A DNA stretch of 64,000 nt from Thiobaca trueperi. GTDB taxonomy: Bacteria; Pseudomonadota; Gammaproteobacteria; Chromatiales; Chromatiaceae. The stretch's first letter is position 1. Every line of letters starts with the position of its first letter. The position numbers were made by a program, and so were the translations under genes. Below are positions 54,841 through 63,940 of the stretch, in pieces. A model generated the notes under the pieces. The model ran no database searches and was not told the origin of the DNA. It saw nothing but the letters and a program-made list of their open reading frames with translations. Where the stretch lies: positions 186,001 to 250,000 of the forward strand of contig NZ_SMAO01000006.1 in the NCBI RefSeq assembly GCF_004342175.1, read 5' to 3'.

Positions 54841-55964
54841 GATCCGACCTCGCCGGCGCGGGTCGGGGCGACGCGCGCGAGCCAGATCAGCTCGCTGGCG
54901 ATGGCGTCCAGCGGACGTATCGTCTGCACCCCGCCAGCGGCGATGGCTTCGCGGTTCATGCCGAAGATCACCGAGCTGGATTCGTCCTGCGCGATGGTCA
55001 CGCCGCCCGCGCGGCGGATGTCGAGCATCCCGCGCGCGCCGTCGCGGCCCATGCCGGTGAGGATGACACCAACCGCACGCTGACCGCAGACCTCGGCCAC
55101 CGACGACAGCAGCCGGTCGCAATTGGGGTGATAGATATCCGTCTCGGTGCGGGGGATGAGCCGGATGCGGTCATCGGGCATCAGGCTCAGATGGGTGACG
55201 GGATCGGCCAGATAGATGTATCCGGGCCGCAGCGGCTCGCCCGCGCGGGCCACCGTCACGGTCAGCGGACAGAGGTCGTTCAGCCAGCCGGCCATGGCTT
55301 CGGCGAAACCGTCCGAGAGGTGCTGGGCGATCAGCACGGGGGCGGGAAAATTGGCCGGCAGCATGGGCAGAATCCGCGCCAGCGCCTGGGGTCCGCCGGT
55401 GGATGAGGCGATGGCGAAGACGCGCCCCGCGAGTGGCGCCGATGGCAAGGTGGCAGCCCCCCTTCCCCAGCCCTCTCCCGCAAGGGGGCCGGGGGGCAGC
55501 GCACCGGGCAATCCCGTGTGCGCTTCGCCGGCTGGCGGGATGATCAGTCCGGGGGTTGCATCGTGCGTGCGGCGGATATGGCGGATCACCGGAACACCGG
55601 CCAGCATCCTGAGCCGGGCGGTCAGTGTGGCGCCATCGTCGATGGTCGGCTTGCCGGTCGCTTCCAGCGCGCCCCGCGCCACCGCCGACATCGCATGGCG
55701 CGCATCGGCCAGATCCGACAGCACCAGAATGGGTGTCGCACGCACCGCCATGATTTCCTCAATGGCGGTCATGCCGTCCATCTCCGGCATCTGGAGGTCC
55801 ATGGTGATGATGTTCGGCTTGAGCGTCAGCACCTGCTCGACCGCCTCGCGGCCATTAATGGCCTCGCCGCAGATGGTGAGACGCGGATCCTCCTCCACCA
55901 GGGCACGGATCAGCGCGCGCGCCGAGTCGCTGTCATCGACCACCAGGACACGGATTGGATTCAT
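54837..55964 (-). CDS. cheB: CheB methylesterase
   Basis: 375 residues. Receiver (VLVVDDSDSARALIRALVEE, acceptor in IITMDLQMPEMDGMTAIEE), a linker that includes a Gly/Pro/Ala-rich stretch, and the catalytic domain with Ser in IASSTGGPQALARI, His in LIAQHLSDGF and Asp in GMGRDGARG. Removes methyl groups from the receptor; WspF-like. Directly follows the mcp gene. Confidence 0.93.
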   Translation of the reverse strand: MNPIRVLVVDDSDSARALIRALVEEDPRLTICGEAINGREAVEQVLTLKPNIITMDLQMPEMDGMTAIEEIMAVRATPILVLSDLADARHAMSAVARGALEATGKPTIDDGATLTARLRMLAGVPVIRHIRRTHDATPGLIIPPAGEAHTGLPGALPPGPLAGEGWGRGAATLPSAPLAGRVFAIASSTGGPQALARILPMLPANFPAPVLIAQHLSDGFAEAMAGWLNDLCPLTVTVARAGEPLRPGYIYLADPVTHLSLMPDDRIRLIPRTETDIYHPNCDRLLSSVAEVCGQRAVGVILTGMGRDGARGMLDIRRAGGVTIAQDESSSVIFGMNREAIAAGGVQTIRPLDAIASELIWLARVAPTRAGEVGS

Positions 55965-55970
55965 CGGTTG

Positions 55971-57911
55971 TCAGGCGCCTGTGTGGACGGTGTCGCGCGC
56001 GGTTTCGTCCAGGGTAAAACGATCCACCTGGAACTTGAGATCCGCTGAGAGCCGGGTCATCTCCTGCGTGACCTGCGAGATGTGGCGTACCGATTGTGCC
56101 GTGTCGGAACTGGCGGTGACGATCTCGCGCAGCGCCACCACGACCTGATTGCTGGCGGTGCGCTGCTGCTGGGTGGAGAGACTGATCTGCTGGGCCGAAC
56201 TGGTGGTCTCGCTCGCTGCCTGCACCAGATCCTGCAGAAAGGCGGCGGTGCGCGAGGAATCGTTCATGCCCTGCTCGATGCCGAGCGCGCCCTTTTCGGA
56301 GGTGATGACGAGGCGTCCGATGGACTCCTGGATCTCGCCCACCTTTTTCGCGATCTCGCCGGTGGACTCGGTCACTGAATCGGCCAGCCGGCGGATCTCG
56401 GCGGCCACCACGCCGAAGCGTTTGCCCGCCTCGCCCGCCGAGGAGGCTTCGAGCGCGGCATTGAAGGCGATCAGCTTGGTCTGATCGGCCACGGTGTCGA
56501 TGATCTGCATGATCTTGGAGATTTCCTTGGACTTGCCGCCCAGATCGACGATTTCTTTCAGTGAATGCTGATTGTCCTGGCGGATCTCCTCCATCCGGAC
56601 CACCAGTTGCTGCATGGCATCGGCACCCTGGAGACTGTCGTCATAGGTACGCCGGGCAATCTCGACCACCGATCCGGAGTATTCGGCGATCTGGCTCGAC
56701 GAGGCGGAGAGTTCTTCCATGGTCGAGGTGATTTCGGCCACCGAGGCCGACATTTGGCTGGAGATCGCCGCCTGACTGTCAACCGAGCGGGCGATCTCGC
56801 GCGCCGCGCCATCCACCGCGCCGGAATGGCTGCCGACCTGCGCGACCAGATCATGCAGACGCTGGCGCATCTGATTGGCCACCTGGGCCAGTTCGGCCAG
56901 TTCGTCGCGCCCGCTCAGGACGATCTGTCCGCTCAGATCGCCTGCCGCCACGCGATTGACGCCCGCTGCGACCAGTCCGATGCGCCGGGCCAGCGTGCGC
57001 GCCGTCACCAGCGCGATGATCAGGCCCAGAAGCATCATCAGACCGCCCGCGAACCAGGCCAGACGAGTGGTGTGATTCAGGGCTGCCAGCGACTCGCTGC
57101 GGTCCATCGCCACTTCCACCACCCCGAGCGGCGCGCCTGAGTAGTCATGCACCACTTCGGCATAAACGGCCAGAGGCCGGCCGTCGATCAGCACATTGCG
57201 GGATTGCGGGGTACCGGCGAAAGCGGCCTGGATGGCTTCCGGGTCCAGCAGCGGCTGCTCGCCGCGCGTGCCGGCAAAGGTGGTGAGGACGCCGTCACGC
57301 ATCACATGCAGCGCGGCATCGACCCCATAGTTTTCTTTGAAGGCGGCAAAGAAGGTCGGGCCGAACGACATGCCGAATTCCACCGAACCCAGATGCCGGC
57401 CCTGCTCGAATACGGGCACCATGCCGCGTGCGCCCAGATCGGCGACGCCGACCTCCAGACCGCGCTGCGGTTTGAGCTGGGTGTTGGCGGTGACGACCGA
57501 ATGGCGGAAACCGGAGAGATCGTCGCCGTATTTTTCGGGCTTGTGCAGTCGCAGGAAAGAGGTGGCCGGCGGGGTATGGAACTGGAACTGGACCGCTCCG
57601 TAATCCTGCTCCAGGACTTTGTAGGCGGGGAGCAACTGATCCTGCAGCCAGGCCCGATCACCGGCGGCGAAATGCTGCCGGATCTCCGGGATATTGGCGA
57701 CGAGGGCGCTCAGGGTTTGCGCCGTGCGCGTCTCATGGTCGATATTGACCTTGATGATGCCGGCATACTGGCGCAGTGTCGCCTGCTCCGCCGTGGATAC
57801 CACGCCATCCAGGTGACGCAGGCTGGCGACGGTGAGTGCAGTGACGGCGATGACAATCGCGATCCCCATGCCAAGCAGGATGTTGGCCCAGAGACGAAGG
57901 TTTGTGAACAT
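55971..57911 (-). CDS. Methyl-accepting chemotaxis protein with dCache_3-type sensor
   Basis: 646 residues. Helix 1 LRLWANILLGMGIAIVIAVT, a periplasmic domain of about 250 residues with the dCache_3 plan (LRLHKPEKYGDDLSGFRHSV, RGLEVGVADLGARGMVPVFE, GSVEFGMSFGPTFF), helix 2 LAWFAGGLMMLLGLIIALVT, HAMP (ARTLARRIGLVAAGVNRVAA) and the signalling hairpin tip IQDTVAD-like QIIDTVADQTKLIAFNAALE then AGEAGKRFGVVAAEIRRLA. No C-terminal CheR/B tether. First gene of the signalling operon. Confidence 0.92.
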   Translation of the reverse strand: MFTNLRLWANILLGMGIAIVIAVTALTVASLRHLDGVVSTAEQATLRQYAGIIKVNIDHETRTAQTLSALVANIPEIRQHFAAGDRAWLQDQLLPAYKVLEQDYGAVQFQFHTPPATSFLRLHKPEKYGDDLSGFRHSVVTANTQLKPQRGLEVGVADLGARGMVPVFEQGRHLGSVEFGMSFGPTFFAAFKENYGVDAALHVMRDGVLTTFAGTRGEQPLLDPEAIQAAFAGTPQSRNVLIDGRPLAVYAEVVHDYSGAPLGVVEVAMDRSESLAALNHTTRLAWFAGGLMMLLGLIIALVTARTLARRIGLVAAGVNRVAAGDLSGQIVLSGRDELAELAQVANQMRQRLHDLVAQVGSHSGAVDGAAREIARSVDSQAAISSQMSASVAEITSTMEELSASSSQIAEYSGSVVEIARRTYDDSLQGADAMQQLVVRMEEIRQDNQHSLKEIVDLGGKSKEISKIMQIIDTVADQTKLIAFNAALEASSAGEAGKRFGVVAAEIRRLADSVTESTGEIAKKVGEIQESIGRLVITSEKGALGIEQGMNDSSRTAAFLQDLVQAASETTSSAQQISLSTQQQRTASNQVVVALREIVTASSDTAQSVRHISQVTQEMTRLSADLKFQVDRFTLDETARDTVHTGA

Positions 57912-58094
57912 CGTTGAAACATCCCGGTGATGGCGCGCGTGCTCTGGGGCGCGATCCTACCGGATGCCGGGACGGGATAGAAGGATCGTGATCGCGGCCA
58001 ATTCTCTTTCCGACTTCGCCGATTGGGTTTTTCCGCAAGGCTTGGTTAGACTCACCTCAATCTTGCCTCCACCCAACAACAGGGATCATCCTTC

Positions 58095-59606
58095 ATGCAC
58101 CGCACCAGCGGCATCCTGCTTCACCCAACCTCGCTGCCCGGCCCATTCGGGATCGGCGACCTTGGACCCACCGCACAGCGTTTCATCGATTTTCTTGCGG
58201 CAGCGGGGCAGGGGCTCTGGCAGATGCTGCCGCTCGGTCCGACCGGCTATCGCGATTCACCCTATCAATGCACCTCGGCCTTTGCCGGCAATCCGCTGCT
58301 CATCAGTCCCGAGCGGCTGGTCGCGGCGGGCTGGATCGCGGAAGCCGATCTCGATCCGCCTGAATTTCCGCTCGATCAGGTCGATTTTGGCGCGGTCGCG
58401 GTGTGGAAGCGCGATCTGCTGCAACGCGCGATGACGGGCTTCAAGACGCGCACCAATGCTGCCGAACATGACGATTACGCCCGCTTCTGCGACATGCATC
58501 GGGTCTGGCTCAACGATTACGTCCTCTATCACGCGCTCAAGGTCCATCACGACCTGCTGCCCTGGACCGACTGGCCGCCCGCGTTTGCGTTACGCGATCA
58601 TGAGGCGCTGGCCGACTGGTCCGGCGTCCATCGAAGCGAACTCGATCTCCAGTGCTTCATCCAGTATGTGTTTTTCCGCCAGTGGAGCGAGCTGCGCGAC
58701 TATGCCAGGGCACGCGGCGTCCATCTGATCGGCGACATGCCGATCTTCGTCGCTCATGATTCAAGCGAGGTCTGGACCCATCCCGAATGGTTTGAACTCG
58801 ACGAGCGTGGTCATCCGACGGTGATTGCGGGCGTCCCGCCGGACTATTTCAGCGACACCGGCCAGCGCTGGGGCAATCCGCTCTATCGCTGGCCGGCGCT
58901 GGCGGCGGATGGGTACAGCTTCTGGATCGAGCGGCTGCGACGGGTGCTGGAACTGGTCGATCTGGTGCGGATCGATCATTTTCGCGGCTTTGCCGCCTAT
59001 TGGGAGATCCCGGCCAGCGAGGAGACCGCCATCAACGGGCGCTGGGCGCCGGGGCCGGGGCGGGATCTGTTTCATGCCCTGCGCGCTGCGCTTGGCGAGG
59101 ATCTGCCGCTGATCGCCGAGGATCTCGGCGTTATCACGCCCGATGTCGAAGCCCTGCGCGACGAGCTGCACCTGCCCGGCATGGCGGTGCTGCAATTCGG
59201 CTTCGAGGACACTGCCGAAGGCTTTGGCCGCTCGGCCTTCCTGCCGCACAACCATCGTCGGCGACTGGCCGTCTATACCGGCACCCATGACAACAACACA
59301 CTGCTTGGCTGGTGGGCCGGCAAGGAAGACTGGATCCAGCGCAACGCCCGGCGCTATCTCAACAGCGACGGCCAGGCGATTCAGTGGGATTTCATCCGCG
59401 CCGCGCTCGGCTCAGTCGCTGAACTGGCGCTCTTCCCGATGCAGGATGTGCTCGGACTCGGCGATAGCGCCTGCATGAACCGTCCTGGCACGGCGGAAGG
59501 CAACTGGATGTGGCGCTATCGCGAAGAGATGCTCGACGAGTCAGCCGCCGCGCGACTGCGTGAACTCAGCCGGCTGTATGGGCGGCTGCCGTATGGGGGA
59601 GGCTGA
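58095..59606 (+). CDS. malQ: 4-alpha-glucanotransferase
   Basis: 503 residues, GH77 amylomaltase acting on maltodextrins, probably in glycogen turnover. Blocks seen: GILLHPTSLPGPFGIGDLG, WQMLPLGPTGYRDSPYQCTS, GDMPIFVAHDSSEVW, LVRIDHFRGFAAYWEIPA (nucleophile Asp), LIAEDLGVITPDV (acid/base Glu) and YTGTHDNNTLLGWW. Length normal. Divergent from the mcp gene, with 183 bases between. Confidence 0.95.
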   Translation: MHRTSGILLHPTSLPGPFGIGDLGPTAQRFIDFLAAAGQGLWQMLPLGPTGYRDSPYQCTSAFAGNPLLISPERLVAAGWIAEADLDPPEFPLDQVDFGAVAVWKRDLLQRAMTGFKTRTNAAEHDDYARFCDMHRVWLNDYVLYHALKVHHDLLPWTDWPPAFALRDHEALADWSGVHRSELDLQCFIQYVFFRQWSELRDYARARGVHLIGDMPIFVAHDSSEVWTHPEWFELDERGHPTVIAGVPPDYFSDTGQRWGNPLYRWPALAADGYSFWIERLRRVLELVDLVRIDHFRGFAAYWEIPASEETAINGRWAPGPGRDLFHALRAALGEDLPLIAEDLGVITPDVEALRDELHLPGMAVLQFGFEDTAEGFGRSAFLPHNHRRRLAVYTGTHDNNTLLGWWAGKEDWIQRNARRYLNSDGQAIQWDFIRAALGSVAELALFPMQDVLGLGDSACMNRPGTAEGNWMWRYREEMLDESAAARLRELSRLYGRLPYGGG

Positions 59607-59627
59607 CCGGATCGTTTTCGGCCATCG

Positions 59628-60035
59628 CTATCGAGTGTCAGCCCGCATCGCCGCCCGTGCGGCATCAGCGAGAAAGCCCGAGCGGGTAGAGCCGTGTGCT
59701 CGGGCGTAGTCGTCGATTTTGGCCAGCAACAGGCGCGGCAGAGTAATGTTGAGCTTTTCAGCCGGGCCGAAATAACGCTCGACCGGCACCTCGACCACGG
59801 CCCAAATCCAACCCGCAAAATCGGGATTGATCTGGTGTTCCGCCAGGGTCTTCGGGATCGGCAGATCGCCGCCGTCTTCGATGACGGTCTCACACCACAG
59901 ATCGATTGCCTCGCGCGCCTTGTCGATCGCCTCATCCAGGCTGTCGCCAGCCGAAAAGCAACCTGGCAAATCAGGCACCGCCACCCCGAACGCAGTGCCC
60001 GGCGTGGCGGGTTCAATCGCAATGATGAATTTCAT
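59628..60035 (-). CDS. hicB: HicB-type antitoxin
   Basis: 135 residues. N-terminal HicB fold FGVAVPDLPGCFSAGDSLDE then AIDKAREAIDLWCETVIEDG; C-terminal half FGPAEKLNITLPRLLLAKID with DYARAHGSTRSGFLADAARA forms a ribbon-helix-helix DNA-binding domain. Start overlaps the toxin stop by four bases. It neutralises the upstream HicA and represses the operon. Confidence 0.88.
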   Translation of the reverse strand: MKFIIAIEPATPGTAFGVAVPDLPGCFSAGDSLDEAIDKAREAIDLWCETVIEDGGDLPIPKTLAEHQINPDFAGWIWAVVEVPVERYFGPAEKLNITLPRLLLAKIDDYARAHGSTRSGFLADAARAAMRADTR

Positions 60036-60226
60036 TCGCCGCTCCTGTCGAGTCCAGCCTGTTTCAGCACCTGACGCACCAGTCCGAGGCCCAGATCCTG
60101 CCTGGGATGCGGAACACTGAGGTGTCCGGGCTTGCTGGGGTGCGTAAAGATGTGATGACTGCCTTTCACGCCCCGCAGCGTCCAGCCGTCCGCCTTCAGT
60201 TGCTTGCTGTTCCTGGTGGTTATCAT
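60032..60226 (-). CDS. hicA: HicA-type mRNA interferase toxin
   Basis: 64 residues, dsRBD-like HicA: NSKQLKADGWTLRGVKGSHH with the catalytic His in KGSHHIF, then VPHPRQDLGLGLVRQVLKQA. Toxin first, antitoxin second, the usual hicAB order. Confidence 0.88.
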   Translation of the reverse strand: MITTRNSKQLKADGWTLRGVKGSHHIFTHPSKPGHLSVPHPRQDLGLGLVRQVLKQAGLDRSGE

Positions 60227-60294
60227 AATCCCTGGGGATTACCTGAACCCGGCACGCTACAATGACTGCTCATCCTCAACCAAGGTGGACAGCC

Positions 60295-60852
60295 ATGCCC
60301 CATCCTGCCTGGAATCAGCCGCTGTCGGTCGATGACTATCTGGTCGGCGAAGACGGTGCCGACTGCCGTCACGAATATATCGACGGTCAGATTTATGCCA
60401 TGACCGGTGCCAGCGATCGGCACGGGTTGATCGTCGGGAACATCTATGCTCGGTTGCGTCCGCTCCTGCGCGGCACGCCCTGTCAACTCTTCGCCAACGA
60501 CATGAAGGTTCGATTGCAGATCGACAATCAGGATCTGTTCTACTATCCCGACCTGCTCCTGAGCGGCGATCCGCACGACCGAGAAACATACTATCGCACC
60601 CAGCCCTGTCTGCTCGTCGAGGTCCTGTCCGATTCCACTGCGCGCATCGACCGGCGCGAGAAGCGCTGGGCTTATCAGACGATCCCCAGTCTGCGCGAAT
60701 ACCTGCTGATTGCGCAAAACCAGCGTACGGTCGAGATCCACCGCCGTGCGCGTGGCTGGGTGCTGGAGACCGTCACGGAAGGCAGCGTCCGGCTCGATTG
60801 TCTCGATGTCGAGTTGCCGCTGGATGTGATCTATGAGGATGTGATGCTCTGA
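60295..60852 (+). CDS. Uma2-family (DUF820) putative endonuclease
   Basis: 185 residues from ATG 60295 with AAGGTGG upstream. PD-(D/E)xK fold of the Uma2 family: YLVGEDGADCRHEYIDGQIY, FYYPDLLLSGDP, CLLVEVLSDSTARIDRREKR and YQTIPSLREYLLIAQNQRTV. The E, D and E-x-(K/S)-type residues are in place. Function unproved; frequent in cyanobacteria and purple bacteria. Confidence 0.87.
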   Translation: MPHPAWNQPLSVDDYLVGEDGADCRHEYIDGQIYAMTGASDRHGLIVGNIYARLRPLLRGTPCQLFANDMKVRLQIDNQDLFYYPDLLLSGDPHDRETYYRTQPCLLVEVLSDSTARIDRREKRWAYQTIPSLREYLLIAQNQRTVEIHRRARGWVLETVTEGSVRLDCLDVELPLDVIYEDVML

Positions 60853-60873
60853 TGGGCGCAAGCCAGACGCCCG

Positions 60874-61695
60874 CTATTTCTCCGCCGTCAGATACGCGAT
60901 CCAGCCTGCATCCGGCGCGCCGCTCTCGACCGGCACGAAGACACCGTCCGGGTGGCCGTCGGCGTCCCAGCCCTGCCAATAGACCTGAACCGTTGCAAAG
61001 CCCGCCTCGGCCAGCAGCTCGCGGATTTCGGGCAGGGTCCAGAGACGCCAGTCGTAGCTGAAGGCGCGCTCCAGGACTGAGCCGTCATCGAAGCGGAAAT
61101 GGATATGACACAGCAGTCGCCCGGTCACGGGCTCGTAGACCGCCTGCTCCCAGACATAGTCGAAATCGCCGTGCAGCGGATCCTGGACCCGGCGTTCCTC
61201 GGTCAGAACGCGATAGGAGTCGTAGCCGCCGTAGGCGTCGAGAAAAAAGACGCCATCGTCCTTCAGCGTTGCCCGAACCTGCTTGAAATATCGCAGCAGT
61301 CCGGTGCGTCCGCAGAGCAGCCAGTAACTGAAATTGAAGGCCAGCACGATATCCGGCGCATCGGTTCGCACGGTCAGCACGTCCTGCTCCAGCAGCGCCA
61401 TCCGCGATTGCTGATCCTCTGACAGCGTCTGGAGACAGCGCCGCCGACCCCATTCGAGCACCTCGGGGTCAAGATCGATCCCGAAGGCGCGATTGATCCG
61501 GCGTCGGCTCACCCACTCGCGGCAGATCGCCGCCGTGCCGCAGAAGTCCTCCCGCAGCAGCCGGGCGGTGCGTCCGCGCAATCGGCGATAGGTCCGGTCG
61601 ATGAACGTCACCTCCAGGGACGGGTTCTGCACCGAGAGTTCATACAGTCGATGACGGTCAGCGCCTGCGGCGCTGGTTGGGTGGGGCCGGTTCAC
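60874..61695 (-). CDS. Class I SAM-dependent methyltransferase
   Basis: About 273 residues from GTG 61695 (the frame is open to 61860, start uncertain). Features: LREDFCGTAAICREWVSR, a variant SAM motif, GIDLDPEVLEWGRRRC, IVLAFNFSYWLLCGRTGLLR, VFFLDAYGGYDSY and LYELSVQNP near the N-terminus. Substrate unknown; similar proteins are annotated only as class I methyltransferases. Confidence 0.8.
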   Translation of the reverse strand: MNRPHPTSAAGADRHRLYELSVQNPSLEVTFIDRTYRRLRGRTARLLREDFCGTAAICREWVSRRRINRAFGIDLDPEVLEWGRRRCLQTLSEDQQSRMALLEQDVLTVRTDAPDIVLAFNFSYWLLCGRTGLLRYFKQVRATLKDDGVFFLDAYGGYDSYRVLTEERRVQDPLHGDFDYVWEQAVYEPVTGRLLCHIHFRFDDGSVLERAFSYDWRLWTLPEIRELLAEAGFATVQVYWQGWDADGHPDGVFVPVESGAPDAGWIAYLTAEK

Positions 61696-61892
61696 AGGTT
61701 TCGCGTGCCTGTCGGATTTGAACAATGGCGATGATGACGCCAATCGGATGTCTGATGCAAAGCGCGATTTGAAAGCAACGCGCGCTTCCTGTATCTTTGC
61801 CAACTCGCAAGCGCCAGGGACGATAAACGGACAGTCTGCCACCCACTTGCCTCCCCGCAACGGCAGCCGTCAAGCAAGCGATTCTGCACCCC

Positions 61893-61983
61893 GGAGAGGT
61901 GTCCGAGAGGCTTAAGGAGCACGCCTGGAAAGTGTGTATAGGCTAATACCCTATCGAGGGTTCGAATCCCTCCCTCTCCGCCA
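61893..61983 (+). tRNA. tRNA-Ser(GGA)
   Basis: 91 nt with encoded CCA. Acceptor GGAGAGG pairs with CCTCTCC, anticodon loop CTGGAAA in the stem CACGC/GTGTG gives GGA (reads UCC/UCU), long variable arm TATAGGCTAATACCCTATC as in class II tRNAs, T loop GGTTCGAATCC. Confidence 0.93.
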
Positions 61984-62117
61984 ATTCAGGGTCTTTCTAA
62001 GGACTCGCATCCAGTTCATCCATCGCAGGCAGTCCGCCTCAGAGTCCATGCACCGTCTGTCTCGATCTTGCCATCGGCATGGTTTATCCGTTGCAGCGTA
62101 CAGTGGAGTGGACATGA

Positions 62118-62222
62118 GTGTCTCAAGACGCCCGCAGCATGAACGCTTTCATCGCCAGACCGGTCGAGCCGGAGGCGCTTTTCGTCATCCTGCTCAAATG
62201 GCTGTCGCGAGATCGGTCGTGA
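62118..62222 (+). pseudogene. Relic of a receiver-domain C-terminus
   Basis: Frame 62118-62222 reads SQDARSMNAFIARPVEPEAL then FVILLKWLSRDRS and stop. GMNAFIAKPVEPEALFxxLxxWL is the usual end of the last receiver of hybrid histidine kinases. Nothing of the kinase remains upstream; tRNA-Ser is 135 bases away. The rest of 61984-62247 holds no gene. Confidence 0.7.
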
Positions 62223-62247
62223 CGACCGTCAGCCGGGAGGAGTGGGC

Positions 62248-63282
62248 GTGAATCTGACGGTATGGCGTCGTATCGCCGCGATTCTGGTCGCGCGCAATCG
62301 TGAGTTCTATCGGGATCGTGCGGGTCTGAGCTGGAATCTGCTGATGCCGGTCATGATGGTGCTGGCCTTCGCCTTTATCTTTCGGGGCGGGCCGGAGGAT
62401 GTGTTCAAGGTGGGCGTGGTCACTCAGGACGGCAATCTGCACAGCACGACCTCCCCCTTTCTGGCCCTGGATTATCTCAGTTTCATCCCGCTGACCGAGC
62501 CGGATGCGGCGATTGCGAAGGTCGAGCGGCATCAGTTGGATCTGCTGCTCGATCTGCGCGGGACGCCGGCCTATTGGGTGAACGCGGATTCGCCCAATGG
62601 CTATCTGGCGGAGCGTCTGCTGCTGGGCGCCTATGCATCCGCGATCGGGCCGTCGCCCGAACGGCGTGCCGTCAGCGGTGCGGCGCTGCGCTATGTGGAT
62701 TGGGCGCTGCCGGGCGTGCTGGCGATGAACATCATGTTTTCCAGCCTGTGGGGCGTGGGCTGGGTGATCGTGCGTTATCGCAAGAATGGTGTGCTGCGGC
62801 GGCTCAAGGCGACGCCGCTCAGTCCCTGGGAATTTCTGACCGCACAGGTGGCCTCGCGGCTGATCGTGGTGCTGGGGGCGAGTCTGCTCGTCTATCTGGG
62901 GGCAACGGCGCTGCTGGACTTTCCGATGCGCGGCTCCTATCTGGCGCTGGCGCTGGTCTATGTGACCGGTGCTTTGTGTCTCATCAGTCTGGGCCTGATC
63001 GTGGCGTCGCGTCTGCGTAGCGAGGAAGTGGCCGACGGTCTGCTCAATCTGATTTCCTGGCCCATGCTGCTGCTGTCGGGGGTCTGGTTCTCGATGGAGG
63101 GAACGAGTGTCGCGGCGCAGACGCTGTCGCACCTGCTGCCGCTGACGCATCTGGTTGAGGGCGCCCGCCGGGTCATGATCGACGGGGCCGGTGTGGTGGA
63201 CGTTCTGCCTCAGATTGGCCTGCTGGCCGGGTTGGCTGCGCTCTTTCTGGTGCTGGCAGCCTGGCTGTTTCGCTGGGAATAG
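62248..63282 (+). CDS. ABC-2 type transporter permease
   Basis: 344 residues, GTG start 62248 with GGGAGGAG upstream (GTG 62242 also possible). N-terminal membrane helix (WNLLMPVMMVLAFAFIF), a 120-residue extracytoplasmic loop, and five helices in the C-terminal half (GVLAMNIMFSSLWGVGWVIV, LIVVLGASLLVYLGATALL, LALALVYVTGALCLISLGLI, LISWPMLLLSGVWFSME, GLLAGLAALFLVLAAWLF). The permease normally follows its ATPase gene; none is in this window, and a receiver relic occupies that place. Confidence 0.86.
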   Translation: MNLTVWRRIAAILVARNREFYRDRAGLSWNLLMPVMMVLAFAFIFRGGPEDVFKVGVVTQDGNLHSTTSPFLALDYLSFIPLTEPDAAIAKVERHQLDLLLDLRGTPAYWVNADSPNGYLAERLLLGAYASAIGPSPERRAVSGAALRYVDWALPGVLAMNIMFSSLWGVGWVIVRYRKNGVLRRLKATPLSPWEFLTAQVASRLIVVLGASLLVYLGATALLDFPMRGSYLALALVYVTGALCLISLGLIVASRLRSEEVADGLLNLISWPMLLLSGVWFSMEGTSVAAQTLSHLLPLTHLVEGARRVMIDGAGVVDVLPQIGLLAGLAALFLVLAAWLFRWE

Positions 63283-63300
63283 GGCAGACCGGCTCGGGCG

Positions 63301-63699
63301 TCAGGAATCGCGGCCTGCTGGCGGTGCGTTCAGCACCTTGAGTTCGACCTTGGCGACGCCCTTCTTGATGATGCCGAGTTCCTTTGCCGCTTCGCGCGAC
63401 AGATCGAGAATTCGCCCTTTGACGAATGGGCCGCGGTCATTGACCTTGACGATGATGCTGCGTCCGGTGCGGGTATCCGTCACCTTGATCCGGGTGCCGA
63501 GCGGCAGGGTCTTGTGGGCGGCGCTGAGCCGGTTTTTGTTGTAACGCTGACCGCTGGCGGTTTTCAGGCCATGCAGGCTGTCGTGATAGTAAGACGCGAT
63601 GCCTTGCTGGGTTTGACGCAGATTGTCGCGGGCCTGGGTGTCGCTGCCGAGCGGCAGCAGGAAGATCATGAGCGCGGCAGTGGCAAGGGTCTTTTTCAT
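63301..63699 (-). CDS. RlpA-like septal/lytic transglycosylase family protein
   Basis: 132 residues from ATG 63699 (AGAGG upstream). Signal peptide MKKTLATAALMIFLLPLGSD, then a double-psi beta-barrel: GIASYYHDSLHGLKTASGQR, AAHKTLPLGTRIKVTDTRTG and VKVNDRGPFVKGRILDLSRE with the catalytic Asp of the DRGPF motif. Shorter than full RlpA, with no SPOR domain, so probably a stand-alone peptidoglycan hydrolase. Confidence 0.88.
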   Translation of the reverse strand: MKKTLATAALMIFLLPLGSDTQARDNLRQTQQGIASYYHDSLHGLKTASGQRYNKNRLSAAHKTLPLGTRIKVTDTRTGRSIIVKVNDRGPFVKGRILDLSREAAKELGIIKKGVAKVELKVLNAPPAGRDS

Positions 63700-63897
63700 G
63701 GAGCCAACCTCTTTCGGTAAACGACCGATCCCGCGGGTCAAGGCATGTCGGGATCTCGGTCGATAAACAGGGAAGGCGGCAGTCTAAGGGAAAACCCTGT
63801 ATGGGGTAAACCCTATATCGAATAAAAACGAACACTTTTTGACGGCTTTCAGGCGGATCGCGGGTTCCGCGTGGCCTGTTTTCTGATCCCATTGGCC

Positions 63898-63940
63898 TCG
63901 GCGAGCGCCGGATTCCGATTCCCGAATCCGTGCTCGCCGA
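63898..63940. terminator. Perfect hairpin near right edge
   Basis: TCGGCGAGC (63898-63906) with GCTCGCCGA (63932-63940), inner GGATTC with GAATCC. It could end a minus-strand gene whose last codons (AEKNGVPQPVSREN then TGA at 63957-63955) reach in from the right edge; too short to identify. The stretch 63700-63897 is the upstream region of the RlpA-like gene. Confidence 0.5.
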
